Positions 54,601 through 63,310 of a DNA stretch of 64,000 nt are shown here, piece after piece; position 1 is the stretch's first letter, and the number at the start of each line of letters is the position of its first letter. The notes under the pieces were generated by a model. The model saw nothing but the letters and a program-made list of their open reading frames with translations. It was not told the DNA's origin and did no database searches. A program made the position numbers and the translations under genes. This DNA comes from Eupeodes corollae (lineage: Eukaryota; Arthropoda; Insecta; Diptera; Syrphidae), in the NCBI RefSeq assembly GCF_945859685.1, contig NC_079147.1, positions 51,800,946 through 51,864,945 on the forward strand. The letters are read 5' to 3'.

Positions 54601-55876
54601 CTTATTAAAACTTGTATATATATGAAAACATGTTTAATGTTTATTTCACCATCTAAATCCACAAATTTGAGAATCGATTTTTCGTTGAAAATTTAAACAA
54701 GAAAAAAAAAACATTTTAAAAAACTTTGAATTGTCACTTTTCTTGTTATCGATTTTTACGGTGAATTTTTAGAAAAACATTTCTTCACTGGAAATTTTCC
54801 ATTGCCCATAAATATATTTGTTTTAGAATCCTCCAAAATTGTATAAGAGTCGACTTAAGGGCTATCACTTACTTACCTTATTGTATCGCTTCTTTTGCAT
54901 ACGATCCAATCCAGATAGTTTTCCGGCAACTTCATTATCACCGCTAGTTCCCCACATTCCCAATCGATCACGATTATGTCCTGATGATGCCATTTTTGAT
55001 GATGGTTTTATATTTTCGTCACTAATTGCTGATGTCGAAACGCCTCGTAGTTTGTCAATATAACTGCTATAAGCACGATGACTATTTTGAAAATAAAAAT
55101 TTGAATTGTTATTATTATTTGTAGTTCTAGTTGCGTCCACTAGAGCAGGAGAATACGAATGAGACGACGACGTCGTTTGCTGAGTGTTTCGATTCGAACT
55201 AAATTGGCAAAGTTTTGCCACACCGTCTGTGAGTTCGCCGCCGCCGCAGTTGCTGTTGACGTTGCCGTTGCCGTTGCCGCCACAACCATTGCCATATCCA
55301 ACAAGGGTCGTATGATTTTCATGGTGTGGTTGAGTGATGGTATTTGTTGTAGGGCAAACGAATCTTTTGCCATCTAGTTGAGGGGTGGTGGTGGCAGAGT
55401 TGCGCACTAGGTGACAGTTGGTGTCGTTGTTGTTGTTGTGATTGTGACAACAGCAATGTGAATGTGAGGGGATTCCACCGTTTGTGACGTCATTGGTTGT
55501 TAAGCCGATGCCGGTAGTCATGCCGCAAACAGCTGATTGATTCATTTGAATATTATTGGAACAGTTTTGAATTTGACATTGGTGATTGTTCACTGGAATT
55601 GTTGTTTTATAAATTTGATGTTCATAATGTTGAAGTTGTTGTTGCTGTGGATTGGAATTGGGATTGGAAATTGATTGTGAGTTTGAGTTCATTTTGACAT
55701 TTTCATTTCCAATTCCATTTCCATTGGCGGCCGTGGCGTTGGTGTACAGGTGGTGTTGATTAAGTTGATGGGGAATGTGTTGGCTGCGTCGATGGTGGCG
55801 GTCACGCTCATGATCCCAATTCGAATTGGCACTATGATGGTTATGAGAGCCATTTGCCGAGGGGAATACCTGCTCA
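33683..55876 (-). CDS. Men: NADP-dependent malic enzyme
   Basis: Oxidatively decarboxylates malate to pyruvate, yielding NADPH for lipid synthesis. Exons on the minus strand: 55876-54877, 35425-35090, 35026-33865, 33801-33683; phases agree throughout. Catalytic part: GFTLEERQLMGIQGLLP, PIVYTPVVGLGCQKFSLVF, VVTDGERILGLGDLGANGMG, FGQNCLVQFEDFGNANAFRL, NDDIQGTASVALAGLLA (metal and malate site), FQGAGEAALGIA (dinucleotide fold), FALSNPT, YPGQGNNSYIFPG; the end is PEPEDKEAFIKSQMY. From GFTLEERQ on, it aligns with animal enzymes without gaps that I can see. The N-terminal exon adds about 272 residues from the first Met (complement 55692), rich in Asn, Gln, His and Cys, ending SGLDRMQKKRYNK|GLGF across the splice. 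A Met in KMASSGHNRDRLG may start a shorter form. The exon begins with the last base of a split codon at 55876, so an upstream exon exists. Intron 35426-54876 is 19.45 kb. Confidence 0.92.
35570..36124. mobile_element. MITE, ~555 bp
   Basis: Inverted ends GGCTGCGTTCAATTTC (35570) and the same inverted at 36109-36124, with flanking AAT on both sides (35567-35569, 36125-36127). GGTATC boxes follow inside both ends. No coding capacity. The 3-bp duplication suggests a PIF/Harbinger-type MITE, but the superfamily is not proven. Confidence 0.75.
36125..36449. other. Intronic link
   Basis: Contains GTGGGTCCCGCGATTGCATC / CCGTCTG at about 36240, resembling the GACGGGATGG...GTGGGTCGCATCCC end of the composite repeat at 53583-53625, so it may be a small fragment of that family. 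Nothing else is seen. Confidence 0.4.
36450..38470 (-). mobile_element. CR1/Jockey-group LINE copy 1, 5'-truncated
   Basis: Complement strand, sense with respect to malic enzyme. From the 5' side: endonuclease end (HCIVSANFSCVKNP) and linker (38465-38142), reverse transcriptase (37880-37175), thumb and C-terminus (37074-36715) and 3' end coding (36740-36456, CIPPLKQFNRNTRTSRNAH). The start of the endonuclease is missing and the body is broken by stops and deletions. Confidence 0.82.
36456..38465 (-). pseudogene. CR1/Jockey-group reverse transcriptase, broken
   Basis: Readable motifs: DLNIHKSAGPDSIPPIVLKR, FVPKKGKSSSPSNYRPIALT, LSKVMETLI, AFDRVWHQALLSKM, GDPQGSVLSPTLFLIFINDL, the catalytic NCFADDSNLSF, VIYKAFIRPKLEYNLHIWAG and FNRTSRMWNA. 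Frame changes occur near 37460, 37170 and 36720, and a segment between LSKVMETL and the LYIVLEKV part is deleted. The family is the same as 60920-62732, which keeps segments lost here. Confidence 0.8.
38471..39851. other. Intronic sequence, no gene seen
   Basis: Malic enzyme intron 2 continues. No coding content or clear repeat structure. Confidence 0.6.
39852..40124 (-). repeat. tRNA-derived SINE, copy 1
   Basis: On the minus strand the head reads TAGCGTGATGGTTAGTACG (A-box-like) and GGGTTCAATCCC (B box, complement near 40063-40074). It is followed by the family body (GGAATTGACAAATACTCC, TAATTCTTGTCATGAAAAAG, GCCGTTCGGATTCGGC, ACAGGAATGGTTAAGAGTTG). Polymerase III would transcribe it leftward. 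Same family as 49865-50178 and 58440-58690. Confidence 0.8.
40125..40752. other. Intronic sequence, no gene seen
   Basis: An open frame at 40276-40488 has no recognisable content. Nothing is supported. Confidence 0.6.
40753..41143. mobile_element. MITE family 2, 391 bp
   Basis: Ends AGCAGCATTCACATAAGCG (40753) and inverted AGCAGTATTCGCATGAACG (ending 41143) with TTA on both sides (40750-40752, 41144-41146), the classical PIF/Harbinger (Tourist-type) duplication. No coding capacity. A relative lies at 47424-47972. Confidence 0.8.
41147..42731. other. Intronic sequence, no gene seen
   Basis: No coding content. An open frame at 42250-42522 is AT-rich and hydrophobic by composition only. Confidence 0.6.
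42735..43043. mobile_element. MITE family 3, 309 bp
   Basis: Ends TGGGTGAATCACAAACACGC (42735) and inverted TGGCTGAATCACAAACAAGC (ending 43043) with TTA flanks (42732-42734, 43044-43046). The internal core includes ACTAGAGCTTCCGTTTG and CAGCTGTTGAGCTGTCAGAC. An inverted truncated copy lies at 47508-47695. The 3-bp duplication again points to PIF/Harbinger. Confidence 0.82.
43047..45062. other. Intronic sequence, no gene seen
   Basis: AT-rich, no coding content; an open frame at 44139-44345 has no family resemblance. Confidence 0.6.
45063..45815. repeat. Tandem array of three ~240-bp hairpin-containing units
   Basis: Units start near 45063, 45297 and 45541 with AATTTAATGATTTTATG, then GAGCTGACAGTTAAATAGC and AAAGTCAAAGTGACAGCAAA. 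Each contains an inverted pair TTTTGACGTTTCGTC and GATGAAACGTCAAAA about 60-80 bases apart (unit 2: 45385-45399 and 45467-45481), then TCGCTCACAAGATGACAATG. A fourth unit begins at ~45790 and fades by 45815. Confidence 0.85.
45816..47423. other. Intronic sequence, no gene seen
   Basis: No coding content. A short direct duplication GACATGAGGT at about 46460 and 46470. Confidence 0.6.
47424..47972. mobile_element. MITE family 2 copy with a nested family 3 copy
   Basis: Outer ends GAGTATTCACATGAAAG (47424) and inverted GAATATTCACATGAAAT (ending about 47972) resemble the element at 40753-41143, and inner sequence near 47720-47790 matches its middle (GTGGAACGAGAATT, TTTGACAGTTCG). Between about 47508 and 47695 lies a family 3 MITE in reverse orientation (complement TGGCTGAATCACAAACGC at 47695), truncated at its other end. 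So family 3 inserted after family 2. Confidence 0.7.
47973..48782. other. Intronic sequence, no gene seen
   Basis: Contains AAGTACTT-like motifs at 48360-48545 similar to those at 63545-63800. No coding content. Confidence 0.5.
48783..49266. repeat. Inverted arrays of a ~16-bp repeat (foldback-like)
   Basis: At 49126-49266 the plus strand has about nine degenerate units of the form GGGATTATAAAAA(G/C). At 48783-48886 about six units of the same kind occur on the minus strand (AATCCCGCTTATTC, AATTCCCGATC and so on). The arrays face each other across ~240 bp, a layout known from foldback elements. Units vary from 14 to 17 bases. Confidence 0.6.
49865..50178 (-). repeat. tRNA-derived SINE, copy 2, with 9-bp target duplication
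   Basis: Flanked by ACGTGATTA on both sides (49856-49864, 50179-50187). On the minus strand the head has TGGCATGATGGTTAGTGAG (A-box-like) and GAGTTCAATACC (B-box-like), then the shared body and a short A/T tail. The insertion is absent from the matching place in the second composite repeat near 63215, so it is younger than that repeat. Confidence 0.88.
50240..51593. repeat. Satellite array, ~165-175-bp units, about eight copies
   Basis: Each unit has GATTTTCGACTCAAATATC, TTTTCAAAACTTTGAGAT(T/A)T, a GGCTTYNAACTAATTTTA block, AAATATTGTTTTCAACATT and TCGAATTGACAGTTTTT. Unit landmarks recur near 50393, 50553, 50728, 50903, 51071, 51231 and 51398. Two or three units recur in inverse orientation at 62740-63060. 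Confidence 0.85.
51594..53218. mobile_element. Foldback element with ~530-bp inverted ends and 8-bp duplication
   Basis: Ends GGCACGAGTACGATAACTTT (51594) and inverted GGGGAGAGTACGATAACTTT (ending 53218) extend as near-identical inverted repeats of about 530 bp (51594-52125, 52685-53218) that include CCGTTTAGGCGGTAGGGGC near their outer part. An 8-bp duplication CAAATTGC (51586-51593, 53219-53226) flanks it, and removing the element restores a satellite unit. The 560-bp centre (52126-52684) has short GC-richer blocks but no convincing frame. An 8-bp duplication fits hAT, P or Merlin elements; ends starting GG do not decide between them. Confidence 0.85.
53646..54876. other. Intronic sequence, no gene seen
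   Basis: Last part of the 19-kb malic enzyme intron (its 5' end on the minus strand, donor GTAAGT at complement 54876). No coding content; the frame at 54304-54531 is composition-driven. Confidence 0.6.
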
Positions 55877-57021
55877 CTGCAAAGGAGATAATTGAAGTGT
55901 AAATCTATTAGTAAGAGTTATAGGAATCGGAGATGATAAATTATTAATAAATCTATCTTTAAGTTTTTGTTTTTTGTTTTAATTGGAATACATTTTTGAA
56001 GTAGGTAGAAGGTTATTTGAAAGTTAAAGTGTTTCAATTAGATATTGGTGAGTTTTTTTTTTGAGATTTAATTGAAGGCGTGCGTGATTTAATGGTAGTA
56101 GATATGTTTCCACAAAAATATAAAAAATAAGTCTGTAGATAGCTGAAGGCTTTAAACTATGGATTATTATCTTTTTTGTTTTTAGGTAATAAATTAGTGG
56201 CAGTAGAGTATTGTTGAGTCATGGATTATTGGTATAGCAAAAAAACGATGTTGAACAAAGGTTGATTGAATAAAATAACAAAAGAAAACCTTTTATAAGA
56301 AACAAACAAACAACTGAAGGCTTTGAAATTTTCCTCGAACAATATCTCATGTCACGAGGTAAATAAAAGTCAAAAGTTATATATACTCGTATAGTTATTA
56401 ATTATATTTTAACAAACAGTTTTAAGACCCATTCACTTTTGCATCAAAATATGCACTAAGGAATATTGAAAAGTCTTAGGTTCAATTTTTCATTTTAAAA
56501 ATAATAGGTATCCTATTTTTGTCGTGACTCACAATAAGTAGAAAGCACTTAATGTCTAGCTTGAAAATAATGTAGGTATTTTATCACCGACAAGGCGACA
56601 ACAGATAAATTTTAAATAATTTTTCTAACCCTTAATTCATTTCTACAATACAGTAAGAACACATATTAGTAATTTTTCATTTTAATCACAATTATAAAAT
56701 AAATTACATTTTAAAAAAATGTTCAATGAAAAACGTGTTGGATACTTAGTATTTAATGTCTATTTTCAAAGTTACTTGTTTTACGTATCTTAAATTATAA
56801 TTGGTCACGATAAAATTTAATGACAATTAAACGAAGTACATGTTTTATAAAATACACTTTAAAAAATTCATACATGGATGTAATTTAAACATTTTATGGC
56901 AACAAGTAATATCACCAATTTATATTGGAATATACACTCTGGTGTATGAGTATTTTTTTTTAAATTAAGAATTTTCGTGTCAACAGTAAATCCGTCCGTA
57001 TCTGAGGCTTGATGATTCTTC
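55877..57021. other. Intron or 5' region upstream of the malic enzyme N-terminal exon
   Basis: A good acceptor (CTCCTTTGCAG, complement) ends at 55877, so this stretch is intron. No gene is seen. Confidence 0.6.
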
Positions 57022-58066
57022 GAAGCTAATAAATAAGGAGAACCTCTAAACTGCACCAATTATAGAGGAATCAGTCTACTTAACATCGCCTACAAAATCT
57101 TCACTGCCGTAATATGTGAATGTCTAAAGCCCATGGTCAACAAACTGATAGGTCCTTATCAGTGTGGTTTTAGACCAGGAAAATCCACAGCCGATCAAAT
57201 ATTCACATAACGGTAGATCCTGGAAGAAACCCAAGAACACCAAATCGACAAACACCATCTTTTCATCGATTTCAAGGCCGCAGCATCTACAGGGACGAGC
57301 TGTATAGAGCCGTGTCTAGTTTTGACATCCCTGCCAAACTCGTCCGTTTGTGCAGGATGACCATGGAGAATTCACGCTGCTCCATAAAGCTTAGAAACAA
57401 CTTAACAGAACCTTTCGATGCCAAAAAAGGTTTTAGACAAGGTGATGCGCTGTCATGCGATTTTTCTAACATCGTGCTTTAAAGAATAGTGCAGAGTTTA
57501 CACGACAACACTAGATGCACTTTCTCTCAAAAGTCTGTCAAATTTCTATCATATGCTGATGACATTGACATAATCGAAAGAACTCAGCGTGAGGTCAATG
57601 GGGCTTTTGGGAGTATTGAGGCAATGGGTCTTACGGTTAATGATGGCAAAACAAAGTTCATGTTGTCGTCAAGAAAGGGCCTACAACACTGACGTCTTGG
57701 TCAAAACGTCACTATCGACAGAGGTAGCTTTGAGGTAGTCAAGGACTTCGTCTACAACACAAAGCGCTGAGATCAAATGATGAATGACTCTTGCTATCCT
57801 CTGTTTCTTTGGGCTAAGAAAGCAATTGAGTGGTAAAGTTCTCTCTCGAAGGACCAAAGTGTCGCTAGATAAGACCCTGATAATCCCCGTCTTGCTATAC
57901 GGTGCAGAAGCATGGACTATGACAAAAGGGTCGTTTCGAGAAAAAAGTTCTTCGTGTGATCAACGGCCCCGTATGCATCGAAAGGGAGTGGAGGAGAAGA
58001 TGAAACGACGAGCTGTACGGGCTGTACAACGACGTAGACTTATTTACAAGCCTTGGAGAAGAACCC
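57022..58066 (+). pseudogene. RTE-like LINE copy 3, reverse transcriptase fragment
   Basis: Same family as copies 1 and 2. Motifs across several frames: LNCTNYRGISLLNIAYKIF, GPYQCGFRPGKSTADQIF, HHLFIDFKA, GFRQGDALSCDFSN, FLSYADDIDIIERTQ, VNDGKTKFMLSS, LLYGAEAWTM and the RAVQRRR region. Both ends are lost (no endonuclease, no (TAAG)n tail). Many stops. It lies antisense to malic enzyme. Confidence 0.85.
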
Positions 58067-58439
58067 TCGAATTAGAGATATTCAATTTGATATTGTATTC
58101 TGAGAAACAGGTTTTTGATTTTCTTAACACAAACTGAAGTAGCCTTTAAATTTCAGATCTTGGTAAATTCAAACATTAAGCTTTTAAAGTGAATTTTCTT
58201 TAAAATTTAAATTAAAACTTAAATTCCAAAATGTATGTAAATGTATGTAAATGTCTCAAAATCCGCAAAAGTGAAACTTTCGTTAAACAAATTTCTGATT
58301 GAAAAATAGAATAAAAATTCCATATTCTTTAGTTTAATATAAAACCTTCGAATTATTATAGAAATAATATATTCAAATTCACTTATTTCTTTAAATTCAA
58401 AAAACAAACATTTTTCTCTTTCCAATTTTTAACTTTTAT
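58067..58439. other. No gene seen
   Basis: AT-rich link between a LINE fragment and a SINE; no feature supported. Confidence 0.6.
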
Positions 58440-58690
58440 TGACAAAGGTCTTGGGTTCAAACCCTGTCCGTGCATTTTATAATATTTTCACGGGTACTGC
58501 CCCTTGCGAGGAATTGATAAATCCTCCAAGAGTTATTCTTGTCATGAAAAGTGCTAAAATTAGCTGTTCGGATACAGCTTAAAACTGTAGGTCCCCTCAA
58601 TTCCTGACAACATTACTCGCACACAGGAACGGTTGAGAGTTTTGAGCCCATAGGCCCTAATTCTCAACGGACTGTTGCGCCACCTATTTT
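58440..58690 (+). repeat. tRNA-derived SINE, copy 3, head truncated
   Basis: Begins at the B-box region (CTTGGGTTCAAACCCTGTCC near 58449), so the A box is missing, and continues with the family body: GAGGAATTGATAAATCCTCC, GTTATTCTTGTCATGAAAAG, AGCTGTTCGGATAC, CACAGGAACGGTTGAGAG and CAACGGACTGTTGCGCCACC. Confidence 0.78.
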
Positions 58691-60559
58691 ATTTTAATTT
58701 ATGATTCCCTTTCGTTTCAAATATTTGCAAAATTTTCACGATTTGTGAATGTACTGCATTGTAAAACTGTATCAGATTGTTCAAAGACTTATTCAATTTA
58801 TATGATTGGTGTGTAAATAATAAGCTATTTTTAAATGTATCTAAGTGTCAGAGTCTTACATTCTGCCGTCGTTCATAAGCTTATAGTATGATTTTACACG
58901 AATAACAAAAACAATATCCATAGTATGAATAACACCGATAAAAGTTAGAGTAGAATCTTACTATGGATGGGTTTTTGACATTTATACGAGTCTCGATTGG
59001 ATCTTATGTGATTTCGTTCTCAAATGTTGGTACGATTGATATTGGATTTGTATCTCGATGGCTGTTTTCATTGAGTAGTTGTGCATTTGAAATTATGTAT
59101 GTGTTTTCCATTGGGGAAAAAAATCAATCTGTTACTATTGATATTATTTAGTTTTGTTAATGAAAATGGACTAAATGGGCTTATTTTGCAAAAGAAAACA
59201 ATAGAAAAAATAATTAAATTTTGCTAAGTTTCCACCAAAGGTTCATCTCAGTATAGATTAAATAAATCTTTTTGGTGTTTCCATTGCACACGAAGATTTG
59301 AACATTTTTAAGTATGACAGTACTTTCTAAAATGCAAATGGTGTTTCGATGTGTGAAGTGCAAGTGAGATAGTTTGATTCAGGTTAAACAATGAAGAACT
59401 GAATATATAAGAATATTCTACCTTCTCCATGTCTATTTTTTTGTAATTTGATTAAAACAAAACTAAATTTTTTGTGCACACAGGATTATCTCCTCAAATT
59501 TTGACTCGACTCCCATCTTCGACGGGAATCATGTCAAATCAAGCTTATTTCAACTTGATTCAGGTTTATAAAGAATTAAGGCGATCTTCAAGCTCGCTTC
59601 AATACCACATGTTAAGGTAACAATCGAACAAGCCTCCCCCATTAAGCAATTGTTAAATGAATTTTTTTTTATAGAATCTCAATTTCCAGATGTTTTCTTA
59701 ACATTTCTTCTTGAAAATTGTCCATTTTATTAGTTTTAGTTAGTTTTGCTTTATTTTAACATTTGATTTTTTTTTTATTATTATTCTGACAGATCTTCTA
59801 TCAGTTGTAACAATTTTTAAATACAAAAATCTAGCTACTGCGGATCGTTTTGTTGGCAATGTTGGCAAAAAACGCACTTATTGATACCAAGTTTGAAGTC
59901 GATATATGTGTTTGTTCTCAAGATATTAGAGCCGAACATAATTTTGCATAAATTTATGGTTAAATTTTATAACCTCGTAAGTCGAAAAATTTGCAAAATA
60001 TTATTAATTCTAAAAATCAGAACCATCATTTGAATTTTTCATTTAAACAGTAATAGTACGAGATACTTAAAAAGAATATCTACCCTCATCTGTTATTACT
60101 TTTTCAAAGAGATCAATTAGAAAGCCAATTTGCATTTGGTTTGCCTAGCTATAACCTAGCTCTAAATCACTTAATATTTCAGTTTATTTGAGTTCTATTA
60201 CCCTCATCTGATATTTACGAAAATCGGGTGTATGATAAAAGTAAAGGTGGTTCTGCGGAGTAAATATACCTTCACCTATTATTTATTTGACTTAGGTAAG
60301 TATAGAAAACTGATTTCATGTGGCATCGAGTCGGTTTTTGTTTAAAATAAAAGCACATCCAAATATCCGCGTTATAGCAAAGAGTTGCCTTACCAAAAGC
60401 TGACATAACCCACAGTTGCATAAATTTGAGATTTTAAGTTTTTAGTAAGTGTAGAAAATTCATCACATCTCGTTATTTTATCAATATAAATGCTTCTTCC
60501 ATTTACTGCAATCCGTGTGAAACATATTTATACACAGGTTTCCGCGGTCCAATGTATAC
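58691..60559. other. No gene seen
   Basis: AT-rich sequence without coding content or clear repeats. The frame at 58963-59151 has no recognisable domain. Confidence 0.6.
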
Positions 60560-60909
60560 AAATAGAATTATAAAAAGAGGCTGGGATGCGACCCACACTG
60601 ATAACTTACCATCCCGTCTGTAGACTTGTTTTGCTTAAAAGTTTGTAGGGTTGGGTTAAAGAAGTTGTTTCTTGAATTATTCTTAAAACTTTTAATATTA
60701 CCATCACTATTTTTCATATAATGAAATAGTTTTGTTTGAATTTTGTTAAATAGATTTCTAGTAGAAATCTACTTTCTAGTAGAAATCTACTGAATATCGA
60801 AGCAATATTTTCTGTGAAATAAAAAAAGTTTGCAGAAGGATCGAAAGTAAGTTTTTACCAAGTTTTAGTATTGTTTTTTTTTTAGGTTTTTTTGAAAAAA
60901 AACTGTCAC

Positions 60910-62500
60910 TTTTTTTTTATAGTTAGCGAACACTGATTGGAAAAGAGGGAAGCGTTGGATAGGAGGTGTCGTTGTACATTGGTTTTAAATTTCTGAATAG
61001 TGCAATGACAGGGAAAGATAGAGTGTGGCAAGGCGTTCCACATTCGAGCAGTACGGCTAAAAAAGAATCTCTGTACCGCCGAAGTTGGGCTCAAAGGTAA
61101 ACTGATGGGTATTCCTAGAAGCGTGGGTATTACGGTTAAATTGTTTAAGGGGAGGAATGCAACCTGCTATTTCACTAGAGCATAGTCCTTTTAAATAACG
61201 GTATATAAGGGTGAGGTAAGAGTTGATGATATTAATGTCACCAATTATTTTAAAAGCCCTTTTTTGAATACTGTCCAAGTGGCTTAAAAAAGTTACTGGA
61301 GCACCAGCCCTGCAGAGGTGAGAGTTATATTCAAGTTTCAGGCATATTGGGTTTTGTAGATAGTAGCCAGATCAGACGGAGAGACAAATTTCTTGCAATG
61401 TCTCAAAAAATCTAGACATCTTGCGGCATTTTTTAACATCGCGTATGCACTTTCCGAGGATGTCAAGATTTTCCGTTTCGTTGACGCAAGACAGCGTTTT
61501 AAATTCCACACGATTTTTTATTCCCCATTGTACAATGCTGTGTAGGTCGGAATTTAATGAGGTAATCATATTTTGCCGTTGCAGTCCCACATCCGAAGAG
61601 GAGGGTTGTGAGCCTGGAAACGAATATGAATAGCTAAGAGTGATATCGTCAGCGAAACAATGTATTGGATTAGAAGTAGCAGACAGGAGATCATTTATAA
61701 AAATGAGGAAGAGAGTCGGAGACAAAACGGAGCCCAGGGGCACACCAGCAATTATATTATGGGTTTCAAACTTGAATCCGTCCAAAACAACTTGTATTGA
61801 ACGGTTCGAAAGAACATTTCTAATCCCACGAAGATGAGATTCGTCGATACCGAAAGCAAGCATTTTCGATAAGAGAGCAAGATGCCAGACTTTATCAAAT
61901 GCCTTTGAAATATCAAGTGCAATAATCTTACTTTCTCCAAAACGATGTAAAGATTTGCTCCACTATTTGGTGAGATGAACCATGAGATCACCAGTGGACT
62001 TATTGCTACGAAAGCCGTATTGCCGGTCATTAAGAAGCTTTCGTTCCTCAAGATGTTTCTTAAGCTGATAATTAATCAGCGTTTCCATGACCTTAGAAAG
62101 AAGAGACGTTAGTGCTATTGGTCGGTAATTTGTGGGAGAAGAAGATTCGCCTGTTTTTGGGACTGGGTGAACAAATGCAGTTTTCCAACTACACAGAACG
62201 AACCAGAATAGGATAGATGGAAAAGCTTATGCAGTGGTTTAGATAGCGTGGAAGAACACCTCTTCAGAATAATAGCCCATCTCGCCACAGTTCTAGTACA
62301 AAAAAAAAATTGGTCCCATAGAATCATTTACGCGTTCAAGAACTGGGGGAGTCATGACACAATCTGGTAAGATGGAATTTTCGGCGAACCGCCTTGCAAA
62401 TAAGTTGGCTTTATCAACAGAGCTAACTAAAGGAGTGTCATTGACAGCGTAAGAATCGAGGATGAGGAAGAATTCCACATGTTTTTTAGAAATGACCAAA
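60910..62500 (-). pseudogene. CR1/Jockey-group reverse transcriptase 2, broken
   Basis: Motifs on the minus strand: LAFGIDESHLRGIRNVLSN, SIQVVLDGFKFETHNIIAG, LGSVLSPTLFLIFINDLLS, the catalytic HCFADDITLSYSY, then DLHSIVQWGIKNRVEF, ISGDI-type thumb remnants, CIPPLKQFNRNTHASRNTH and FFSRTARMWNALPHSIFP. The upstream part (62500-61900) has NDSMGP, KRCSSTLSKPLHKLFHLSYS and LVISWFISPNSGANLYIVLE in separate frames. Several deletions and shifts; inactive. Confidence 0.8.
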
Positions 62501-62732
62501 AATTCTTACCGCCTTTGGGACATTGCAGTATTTTTTGCCGTAATTTTTGGTCATGTAAAAATTTACTCCTTCAAATAAAGGCGTTGCAGGCCTTCCTGGC
62601 TTGCTTAAACTTTTTCCGGTTTCCTCGGTTGGGTTGGCTTTAAAACACGGGAAACTCACCCCTTCACCTTGAAAACTCTTTGCAGCTCGAATCGAACCAT
62701 GATTTAATACTTTTAACCCTTTTCGGGATAAA
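60920..62732 (-). mobile_element. CR1/Jockey-group LINE copy 2, nested in the satellite repeat
   Basis: Complement strand, 5'-truncated, ending in a poly-A tail (T run at 60911-60919). It carries reverse transcriptase through the C-terminus. GTCACTT occurs just outside both ends (about 60904-60910 and 62727-62733) and may be the target duplication. Same family as 36450-38470. Confidence 0.75.
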
Positions 62733-63310
62733 CGTCACTTAGATTTTTCTCAAAATTTTACTCAATGTTGACAAGATTATTTTTTAAAAGATTTAAGTAG
62801 TTTAAAGCCAATATCTCAAAGTTTTAAAAAGATATTTGAGTCGAAAAACAGCTTTTACCAACTTTTATTAATTTTTTACTTTTTGTAAAAAAACTGTCAA
62901 TTCGATTTTTCTCAAATTTTTTAAGAATGTTGACAACAATATTTTTAATAAGTTAAAATTAAATGGAAGCCACAATCTCAAATTTCTGAAAAGATATTTG
63001 TGTCGAAAAAACAATTTTAGTCAATTCGATTTTTCGCAAAATCTTACCAGATGTCAAAAACATTATTCTTCGTTGCACTTAATTGTTTTGGATATGAAAT
63101 CATATTTTAGTCGTAAAATTTTCGAGGTGACAAATTTTTTTTGCAGTATTTTTGATTTATGAAAAAAAAAAACCTTTGATTGATTTTTTTTCCAAAAATA
63201 TACTTGTTTGGTATTACGTTACAATATTTAATATAAAATTTAATTTAAGTCTCTAGCGTCATTGGTTCATGAAATCTTTAGGGTTAACCAAAATGTCTCG
63301 TAGGTGGCCA

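Larger units (their letters stand above)
60560..63310 (-). repeat. Composite satellite-bearing repeat, copy 2 (inverted)
   Basis: Same family as 49505-53645 in the opposite orientation: GGCTGGGATGCGACCCACAC and CCATCCCGTC at 60580-60625, satellite units at about 60780-60905 and 62733-63060, CGAGGTGACAAATTTT near 63124, and GGGTTAACCAAAATG at about 63281-63295. A CR1/Jockey-group LINE is nested inside. It has no SINE and no foldback element, unlike copy 1. Confidence 0.68.

Noticed and set aside
55689..55877. Separate small gene upstream of the malic enzyme exon
   Set aside because: It is an alternative frame of the same exon; the in-frame reading joins the 272-residue extension and the acceptor at 55877.
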